Origin: a bacterium HR40
GTDB lineage: Bacteria > Pseudomonadota > Alphaproteobacteria > Geminicoccales > Geminicoccaceae
NCBI GenBank assembly: GCA_002898275.1
Contig: BEIQ01000006.1
Location: 1-64,000, forward strand
Direction: 5' to 3'
DNA length: 64,000 bases
In this document: positions 58,116 to 64,000 of the stretch, piece by piece
Numbering within the stretch: the stretch's first letter is position 1
Layout: every line of letters begins with the position of its first letter
Translations under genes and position numbers: made by a program
The notes under the pieces: generated by a model
What the model saw: only the letters and a program-made list of their open reading frames with translations
What the model was told of the DNA's origin: nothing
Databases searched by the model: none

Positions 58116-60278
58116 GTGCATGCCCATGCGTCTCCCGGGCGCAGCCCGGCTCGTGCCATCGCCGCTCTCCTGCGCAAGCGTGCGCTTGCGCTCGTCGACC
58201 GCAGCACCGGGCGGCTGCGCGCCGTCGTCGCCCTCGAGCGGGAGCGCTTCCTCCTGTGGCTCCCGGTCGCCTTTGGCGCCGGGATATCCATCTATTTCGC
58301 GCTGCCTGCCGAACCACCCCGCCTCTTCGCCCTGGTCTCGTTCGCCATCGCCTCGGCCGCGCTCCTTTGCGCCGTCGCCTGGAGGCACAGGCCGGCCCTC
58401 GCCTTCCCGATGCTCCTCCTCGCCTGTTTGTTTGCCGGGCCCGGTGCCGCTCGGCTGCGGACCGAGCTCGTGGCAGCGCCAGTCCTCACCCGGCCTGCCA
58501 TCGTCTCGCTCGAGGGCCGGGTGGTGCTGGTCGAGCCGCGCGGCAGCCAGGTGCGGCTCCTCCTCGACGAGCTCGCCATCGCCGGTCTGCCTCCCGAGCG
58601 CACGCCGGCCCGCGTCCGCCTCACCACCCGGAGCCGACAGCCCATCGAGCCTGGGATGCGGCTCCGCTTGCGGGCACGGCTTGCCCCCCCGTCAGGACCG
58701 GGCTGGCCAGGTGGCTACGACTATGCGCGCACCGCCTTTTTCGAACAGGTCGGCGGTACGGGTTATGCGGTAGGCGAACCGACGGTCACGAGCCCTGCCG
58801 CGACCTCTTCGGCCACCGAGACGATTGCGCGCGTCCGCCGCGCGATCACGCTGGCGGCAAGGGAACATATCCCGGGCGAGGCCGGGGGCGTGGCGGTGGC
58901 GCTCCTCACCGGATTGCGCGCCGACATTCCGGATCGCGTGTGGCGGGAGATGCAGGCCTCGGGCCTCAGCCACATCCTCGCCATCTCGGGTCTCCATCTG
59001 AGCCTCGTCGCCGGCACCGTCTTCCTCCTCGCGCGAGCTCTCTTCGCCGCCATCCCCTCCGTCGTCCTGCGCATCCCGGCGCGCAAACCCGCGGCGATCG
59101 TCGCGTCGATCGCTGCTTTCTGCGGCATGCTGATCGCCGGTTCCCCAGTCCCCGCCCAGCGCGCCTTCGTCATGCTGGCGATCGCCCTTTTCGCCCTCGT
59201 CGTCGACCGGCGACCCTTCTCCATGCGACTCGTGGCGCTGGCGGCCACTGTGGTGCTGATCCTCCAGCCGGAAAGCGTCGTTTCCGTGTCCTTCCAAATG
59301 TCCTTCGCCGCCGTCATCGCCCTCGTCGCTTGGTTCGAACACCGACCCGAGGCCGCGGAGGCCTCGGCAGACGCCCCGCGATCGGAGCGAGGCCTCGGCA
59401 GGCGGGTCATCGATTATGTTCGACTGGTCCTGGTCACCACCCTGCTCGCCAGCCTCGCCACCCTGCCCTTTGCGGCCTTCCACTTCCAACGGGTGCCGAC
59501 CTACGGGGCGCTGGCCAATCTCCTCGGGGTGCCCCTCACCGCCTTCTGGATCATGCCCACCGGTCTCTTCGCGATCCTCCTCCAACCCCTCGGCCTCGAG
59601 GCACCGGCCTACGCGCTCATGGGCGTCGGCGTCCGCTCGTTGATCGCCCTTGCTCGCGCCGCGAGCAGCCTGCCGCATGCCAGCATCGCCCTCGCCGCCT
59701 GGCCCGACGTGGCGCTCGTCCTGTGCGTCGCCGGCGGTCTGTGGCTCGCCATCTGGCAGCAACCCTGGCGATGGCTCGGCCTCTTATTGGTCGCTACAGG
59801 GGTGATCGCCGGCCTTCTCGCCCGTCCTCCCGATCTTCTCGTCTCGCCGTGGCTGGATCAGGTGGCGGTGCGTTTGGACGGTGGCGTCATGGCGCTGCGC
59901 GAGCGCGTGCCCGACCGGTTCCTGCGCCAGCAGTGGCAGGCCGCCATGCTGGCCGACACCGTGGTCGCCCTGCCACCGCGAGATCGCCCCGGCGAGAGGC
60001 TGTCTTGCGACGCTATGGGTTGTGTGCTGGACCGTGGAGCCGGCGCGCGCGTGGCGCTGGTGTTCGTCGCCGGTGCGCTCGCGGAGGACTGCGCCCGCGC
60101 GGATCTGGTGATCACCGCCCTGCGTGCGGTGGGTTGTGCCGGTCGGGCGAAGCTCCTGGACGGTCGAGAGCTCGAGCGCAGCGGCGGGCTCGCCGTGTGG
60201 TTCGACGGCAACGGTCTGCGCCTCGACACGGTGGCCGCGCGCCGGGGCGCGCGGCCGTGGGCGCGAAGCGGCGACTGA
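58116..60278 (+). CDS. comEC: ComEC/Rec2 family DNA-uptake membrane protein
   Basis: 720 residues. An N-terminal DUF4131-like segment with membrane helices (about 45-110) and a soluble OB-like part is followed by the multi-span Competence domain (about 220-590) with ALLTGLRADIPDRVWREMQ, SGLSHILAISGLHLSLVAG and VPAQRAFVMLAIA. The C-terminus (about 590-720) lacks the zinc motif of the metallo-beta-lactamase domain. It transports single-stranded DNA across the inner membrane. The start is a GTG at 58116 and is uncertain. It converges with rarA seven bases away. Confidence 0.9.
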   Translation: MHAHASPGRSPARAIAALLRKRALALVDRSTGRLRAVVALERERFLLWLPVAFGAGISIYFALPAEPPRLFALVSFAIASAALLCAVAWRHRPALAFPMLLLACLFAGPGAARLRTELVAAPVLTRPAIVSLEGRVVLVEPRGSQVRLLLDELAIAGLPPERTPARVRLTTRSRQPIEPGMRLRLRARLAPPSGPGWPGGYDYARTAFFEQVGGTGYAVGEPTVTSPAATSSATETIARVRRAITLAAREHIPGEAGGVAVALLTGLRADIPDRVWREMQASGLSHILAISGLHLSLVAGTVFLLARALFAAIPSVVLRIPARKPAAIVASIAAFCGMLIAGSPVPAQRAFVMLAIALFALVVDRRPFSMRLVALAATVVLILQPESVVSVSFQMSFAAVIALVAWFEHRPEAAEASADAPRSERGLGRRVIDYVRLVLVTTLLASLATLPFAAFHFQRVPTYGALANLLGVPLTAFWIMPTGLFAILLQPLGLEAPAYALMGVGVRSLIALARAASSLPHASIALAAWPDVALVLCVAGGLWLAIWQQPWRWLGLLLVATGVIAGLLARPPDLLVSPWLDQVAVRLDGGVMALRERVPDRFLRQQWQAAMLADTVVALPPRDRPGERLSCDAMGCVLDRGAGARVALVFVAGALAEDCARADLVITALRAVGCAGRAKLLDGRELERSGGLAVWFDGNGLRLDTVAARRGARPWARSGD

Positions 60279-60285
60279 CCCGGCC

Positions 60286-61734
60286 TCAGCGTCGGGAATC
60301 TCTCTCGTGCCCGCGCTCCCGGCGCAGCTGCTCGAGCCGTTCGAGACGGGCGCGCAACTCCCGCTCGCGACCCTCGTCGGTCGGCTGATAGTAGCGCTCC
60401 CGCGCCATGCCCTCGGGAAAACAGTCTTGGCCCGAGAAGCGGTCCGGAGCGTCGTGATCGTAGACATAGCCGCGGCCGTAGCCGAGCTCGCGCATGAGCC
60501 GCGTTGGCGCATTGAGGATATGGAGCGGCGGGGGCAGCGAGCCATGTTCGCGCGCGGCTTGCGTTGCCGCCCCGTAGGCCCGGTAGACGGCATTGGATTT
60601 CGGGGCGAGAGCGAGTTCGAGGGTCACCTGAGCGAGGGCGAGCTCGCCTTCCGGCGAGCCCAAACGCTCGTAGGTCTCGGCCGCGGCCAAGGCATGCAGG
60701 GCTGCCTCCGGGTCAGCGAGGCCGATGTCCTCGTAGGCCATGCGGATCAGGCGGCGGGCAAGGTAGCGGGGATCCTCGCCAGCCTCGAGCATCCGGCACA
60801 GCCAATAGAGGGCAGCATCGGGATCGGAGGCCCGTACCGACTTGTGCAGGGCGCTGATGAGATTGTAGTGTTGTTCGTACTGCCGGTCGTAGACCGGCAG
60901 GCGGCGCTGCAGCAGCTCGCCGAGACGGGCGACGTCGACGATCGGCTCGGGGGGAAGATCGGCCAGGCTTTCGACCATATTGAGAAGATAACGGCCGTCT
61001 CCGTCGGCAAGCTCGACGAGACGCTTGCGCGCCTCGGGAGAAAGCGGCAGCCGATGACCGATGGCCGCCTCGGCCCGCTCGAGCAGGGTGGCGAGGGCCG
61101 CTTCGTCGAGCCGTTTCAGCACCAGCACATGGCAGCGCGAGACCAGCGCGGGATTGAGGGCGAAGGACGGGTTCTCGGTGGTGGCGCCAATGAGAGTAAC
61201 CGTTCCGTCCTCGACTTCATGGAGGAGGCCGTCCTGCTGCGCCCGGTTGAACCGATGGATCTCGTCGATGAAGAGGATCGGCTGCCGTCCCCGCGCCCGC
61301 AGCTGGCGCGCCGCATCGAAGGCGCGCCGCAGGTCGGCTACTCCCGACATGACCGCCGAGAGTTCGATCATCGGTTCATCGAGCGCTCTCGCCAGCAGAC
61401 GGGCGAGGGTGGTCTTGCCGCAGCCCGGCGGTCCCCAGAGGATCATCGACGACAGCCGCCGCTGTGCCAGCATGCGGCCGATGGGACCTTCGGGGCCGAG
61501 CAGATGGTCCTGACCGACGAGTTCGGAGAGCTCGCGTGGCCGCAATCGGTCGGCGAGCGGACGGACCGTCGGCGGCTCCGCCCCGTCCGTCCCCGTCGCC
61601 GGCTGGGCCCGCGCCAAAGGCGGGTTATCGGCCGCGGGGAACAGCTCGCCTCCGGCCGTCGCCGAGGTCCGATGCCGCGACGAGGAAGGGCCGGAAGCTG
61701 ACTTCCGGCCCCGTTTCCCAGCGCCACCTGGCAC
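60286..61734 (-). CDS. rarA: Replication-associated recombination ATPase RarA (MgsA)
   Basis: 482 residues, an AAA+ clamp-loader-like ATPase that acts at stalled forks. [20 protein letters not shown] leads into Walker A GPPGCGKT (about 101-108) and Walker [12 protein letters not shown], with sensor-1 [10 protein letters not shown] and the C-terminal tetramerisation region ([20 protein letters not shown]). I chose the GTG at 61734 because GGAGGAGCTC precedes it; a GTG at 61764 gives a ten-residue longer protein. Both have an unusual 50-residue disordered N-terminus. It follows rplQ, common in alphaproteobacteria. Confidence 0.94.
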   Translation of the reverse strand: MPGGAGKRGRKSASGPSSSRHRTSATAGGELFPAADNPPLARAQPATGTDGAEPPTVRPLADRLRPRELSELVGQDHLLGPEGPIGRMLAQRRLSSMILWGPPGCGKTTLARLLARALDEPMIELSAVMSGVADLRRAFDAARQLRARGRQPILFIDEIHRFNRAQQDGLLHEVEDGTVTLIGATTENPSFALNPALVSRCHVLVLKRLDEAALATLLERAEAAIGHRLPLSPEARKRLVELADGDGRYLLNMVESLADLPPEPIVDVARLGELLQRRLPVYDRQYEQHYNLISALHKSVRASDPDAALYWLCRMLEAGEDPRYLARRLIRMAYEDIGLADPEAALHALAAAETYERLGSPEGELALAQVTLELALAPKSNAVYRAYGAATQAAREHGSLPPPLHILNAPTRLMRELGYGRGYVYDHDAPDRFSGQDCFPEGMARERYYQPTDEGRERELRARLERLEQLRRERGHERDSRR

Positions 61735-61770
61735 GAGCTCCTCCGCTGCCGATCGCACCGCCACCCTGGC

Positions 61771-62202
61771 TCAGGCGGCGGCCTCGGCTCCCGCGGCGCG
61801 TTCGGCCGCCTGCCGTTCCCGATCCCGGCGACCTTTGGCCTCGATGTCGCGATCGACGAACTCGATCACCGCCATGGGCGCATTGTCGCCGAAGCGATAG
61901 CCGGCCTTCAGCACCCGGGTATAGCCTCCTGGACGCTCGCGATAGCGCGGGGCGAGGACCTCGAGGATCTTCTTGGCCGTTGCCTCGGAGCGGGTCTTGG
62001 CGATCAGCAATCGGCGGGCGTGCAGATCGCCGCGTTTGCCCAGGGTGACGAGCTTTTCCACGAGCGGTCTGAGCTCCTTGGCCTTCGGCAGGGTGGTGAG
62101 GATCTGTTCGTGTTCCACCAGCGCCTGGGCCATGTTGGCGAGCATGGACTTGCGGTGGCTCCAGGTGCGGTTCAGCTTTCTGCCCCGATTCCGATGACGC
62201 AT
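61771..62202 (-). CDS. rplQ: 50S ribosomal protein L17
   Basis: 143 residues. The N-terminus [20 protein letters not shown] and the core [20 protein letters not shown] are diagnostic, as is the end of the globular part ([17 protein letters not shown]). A charged alanine-rich tail of about 25 residues follows, as in other alphaproteobacteria. It lies 42 bases after rpoA. Confidence 0.98.
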   Translation of the reverse strand: MRHRNRGRKLNRTWSHRKSMLANMAQALVEHEQILTTLPKAKELRPLVEKLVTLGKRGDLHARRLLIAKTRSEATAKKILEVLAPRYRERPGGYTRVLKAGYRFGDNAPMAVIEFVDRDIEAKGRRDRERQAAERAAGAEAAA

Positions 62203-62244
62203 GATCCACCCCCGTCTCTCTGCGGGACCGCTGCCCGCGTCCGA

Positions 62245-63261
62245 TCAGAACGGCTCCTCGACCTTGCGCGCCAGCTCCTCGATGTTCTCGGGCGGCCAGC
62301 CGGGGACCTCCATGCCGAGGTGCAGGCCCATCTGCGCCAACACCTCCTTGATTTCGTTCAGCGACTTGCGCCCGAAATTCGGCGTGCGCAGCAGCTCGGC
62401 CTCGGTCTTTTGCACGAGATCGCCGATATAGACGATATTGTCGTTCTTCAGGCAGTTCATCGAGCGCACCGACAGCTCGAGCTCGTCGACCTTGCGCAGG
62501 AGATTCGGATTGAACGGCAGCTCGGGCCGCCGCTCCTGCGGCTGCACGGCGTGCGGCTCCTCGAAGGTGATGAACGTTTGCAGCTGGTCCTGCAGGATCC
62601 GCGCGGCGAGACCGACCGCCTCTTCCGGCGTCACCGAGCCGTCGGTCTCGATGGTGAGGGTGAGCTTGTCGTAGTCGGTCTGCTGGCCAACCCGGGCGTT
62701 CTCCACCTTGTAGGCGACCTTGCGCACCGGGCTATAGATGGCATCGATGGCGATCAGGCCGATGGGCGCGTCCTCGCTCTTGAGCTGCGAGGCGGGGACA
62801 TAGCCTTTGCCGGTGGTGGCGGTGAGCTCCATGCTCAGCCGGCCGCCGCGGTCGACGTGGCAGATGACATGGTCCGGATCGAGGATCTCCACATCGTGCG
62901 GGGTCTCGATCATCCCGGCGGTCACCAGTGCCGGGCCCTCGACCTTGAGGTACAGCCGCTTCGGCCCGTCGCCGTGGACCCGGATCGGCAGGGTCTTGAG
63001 GTTGAGCACGATATCGGTGACGTCCTCGCGCACCCCAGGGATGGTCGAGAATTCGTGCAGCACGCCGTCGATATGGATGGCGGTGATCGCCGCACCCTGG
63101 AGCGAGGACAGCAGGACGCGCCGAAGCGCGTTGCCGAGGGTGATGCCGAAGCCCCGCTCGAGCGGCTCGACAACGATCGTCGCCTCGCGGTCCGGCCGCC
63201 GCCCGAGCGTCACGTCGAGCTTCTGCGGCTTGATGAGAGCCTGCCAGTTCTTCTGCAGCAC
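62245..63261 (-). CDS. rpoA: DNA-directed RNA polymerase subunit alpha
   Basis: 338 residues. The N-terminal dimerisation domain has [20 protein letters not shown], and the C-terminal domain, which binds UP elements and activators, has [19 protein letters not shown] and [16 protein letters not shown]. The start is GTG at 63261, giving (M)[14 protein letters not shown], which matches family N-termini; an ATG at 63342 would add 27 poorly fitting residues. GAGGATCCC is upstream. Confidence 0.97.
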   Translation of the reverse strand: MLQKNWQALIKPQKLDVTLGRRPDREATIVVEPLERGFGITLGNALRRVLLSSLQGAAITAIHIDGVLHEFSTIPGVREDVTDIVLNLKTLPIRVHGDGPKRLYLKVEGPALVTAGMIETPHDVEILDPDHVICHVDRGGRLSMELTATTGKGYVPASQLKSEDAPIGLIAIDAIYSPVRKVAYKVENARVGQQTDYDKLTLTIETDGSVTPEEAVGLAARILQDQLQTFITFEEPHAVQPQERRPELPFNPNLLRKVDELELSVRSMNCLKNDNIVYIGDLVQKTEAELLRTPNFGRKSLNEIKEVLAQMGLHLGMEVPGWPPENIEELARKVEEPF

Positions 63262-63364
63262 GGGATCCTCGCACCTGCGGATGGTCGTCGAACAGCGAAC
63301 GGGTCGCCGGGCGCAAGGCTCCGGCGACCTCCGCCGCAGCATATAGGGCGCCGGCGCCGCGAAG

Positions 63365-63754
63365 TCAGACGCGCCGTCGCTTGCGCGGCCGGCAGCCGTT
63401 GTGGGGGATGGGGGTGACGTCCCGCACCGCAGTGATCGTCAGCCCCACCGCCTGCAACGCCCTCAGCGCCGACTCGCGCCCCGACCCCGGTCCCCGCACC
63501 TCGATCTCGATCGACCGCATGCCGTGCTCCATCGCCTTGCGGCCAGCCGCCTCGGCCGCCACCTGGGCAGCGAAGGGAGTCGACTTCCGCGACCCTTTGA
63601 AGCCCTGCGACCCTGCGCTCGCCCAAGCGATGGTGTTGCCCTGCGGGTCGGTGATCGTGATCATGGTGTTGTTGAAGGTGGCATTCACATGCGCGATGCC
63701 GGCGCTCACGTTCTTGCGCTCGCGCCGCTTGAGCCGAGATTTGTCCTGAGCCAT
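63365..63754 (-). CDS. rpsK: 30S ribosomal protein S11
   Basis: 129 residues, part of the small-subunit platform near the mRNA exit. [37 protein letters not shown] and the C-terminal [13 protein letters not shown] are characteristic. It begins one base after the rpsM stop and is followed after 103 bases by rpoA. Confidence 0.98.
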   Translation of the reverse strand: MAQDKSRLKRRERKNVSAGIAHVNATFNNTMITITDPQGNTIAWASAGSQGFKGSRKSTPFAAQVAAEAAGRKAMEHGMRSIEIEVRGPGSGRESALRALQAVGLTITAVRDVTPIPHNGCRPRKRRRV

Positions 63755-63755
63755 G

Positions 63756-64000
63756 CTACTTCTTCGTCGCCTTCTTCTTGCCGGGGATCGGCCGCGCCTT
63801 GCCCTTGCGGGTGCGGGCGTTGGTGTGGGTGCGCTGGCCGCGCACCGGCAGCCCCTTGCGATGGCGCAGCCCGCGATAGCAGCCGAGGTCCATGAGCCGC
63901 TTGATGTTCATCGCCACTTCGCGGCGCAGGTCACCCTCGACCTTGTACTCCGCGTCGATCTTCTCGCGGATCCGCGACAGCTCCGCTTCGCTGAGCTCGT
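63756..64000 (-). CDS. rpsM: 30S ribosomal protein S13 (C-terminal part; cut by window end)
   Basis: About 81 codons up to a TAG stop are present; the N-terminal third lies beyond 64000. Visible residues include [54 protein letters not shown] and the lysine-rich end [11 protein letters not shown], all S13. S13 contacts the 50S subunit and tRNA at the subunit interface. One base separates it from rpsK. Confidence 0.96.
   Translation of the reverse strand, partial: ELSEAELSRIREKIDAEYKVEGDLRREVAMNIKRLMDLGCYRGLRHRKGLPVRGQRTHTNARTRKGKARPIPGKKKATKK

Noticed and set aside
58052-60388. 778-codon plus-strand frame overlapping comEC in another phase
   Set aside because: The comEC frame has the Competence-domain motifs and hydrophobic helices; the alternative is Arg/Pro/His-rich.

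Overview
The window is high-GC, gene-dense DNA from a bacterial chromosome, most likely an alphaproteobacterium of the Rhodospirillales/Geminicoccales kind. The reasons are the tRNA-Trp-secE-nusG-rplKAJL-rpoBC order, the red-type (form IC/ID-like) RuBisCO with CbbX, the ccoGHI (fixGHI) cluster behind an FNR/FixK-type box, an alphaproteobacterial-style CheZ, and an rpoA of 338 residues in the order rpsM-rpsK-rpoA-rplQ-rarA. No mobile element, prophage, CRISPR array or rRNA gene was seen. The taxonomic placement is inference from gene content.

Layout. 1-11925 (+): tRNA-Trp, secE, nusG, rplK, rplA, rplJ, rplL, rpoB, rpoC, with a structured L10 leader and rplL-rpoB hairpins. 12172-24002 (-): a compact Calvin-Benson operon read right to left, with a LuxR-type regulator, then glpX-type FBPase/SBPase, prk, tkt, gap, pgk, fba, cbbL, cbbS, cbbX, a strong terminator, then rpe. 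24083-27402 (-): envelope genes, namely two L,D-transpeptidases flanking an OprI/Lpp-like lipoprotein, and an MFS transporter. 27481-28888: an N-formylglutamate amidohydrolase-like gene, tRNA-Val(GAC) and a small coiled-coil protein. 29095-34732 (+): ccoG, ccoH, ccoI, then a VWA-like protein and a membrane J-protein. 34899-38561 (+): galU, ugd and a phosphomannomutase/phosphoglucomutase, making sugar-nucleotide precursors for surface polysaccharide. 38682-44445 (+): cheY, cheZ, two small single-TM proteins (one with a MotB-like segment) and a 1138-aa TPR protein. 44446-45926 holds no gene I can support. 45927-51566 (-): a second chemotaxis cluster, small ORF-cheA(hybrid)-cheW-cheY-cheB-cheR. 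51739-55204 (+): ettA and a KefB-type antiporter. 55244-58049 (-): gltA and gltX. 58116-60278 (+): comEC. 60286-64000 (-): rarA, rplQ, rpoA, rpsK and rpsM (cut by the window end).

Together the genes suggest a motile, facultatively autotrophic bacterium able to respire at low oxygen: CO2 fixation with a dedicated RuBisCO activase, assembly and copper supply for a cbb3-type oxidase, and flagellar chemotaxis. The most unusual points are the pseudo-receiver LuxR regulator where a LysR-type CbbR would be expected, the terminator just ahead of rpe, the MotB-like/TPR module behind cheYZ, the 1.48-kb gene-free stretch between the two chemotaxis clusters, and the convergent arrangement of the beta- and alpha-subunit RNA polymerase operons about 48 kb apart.
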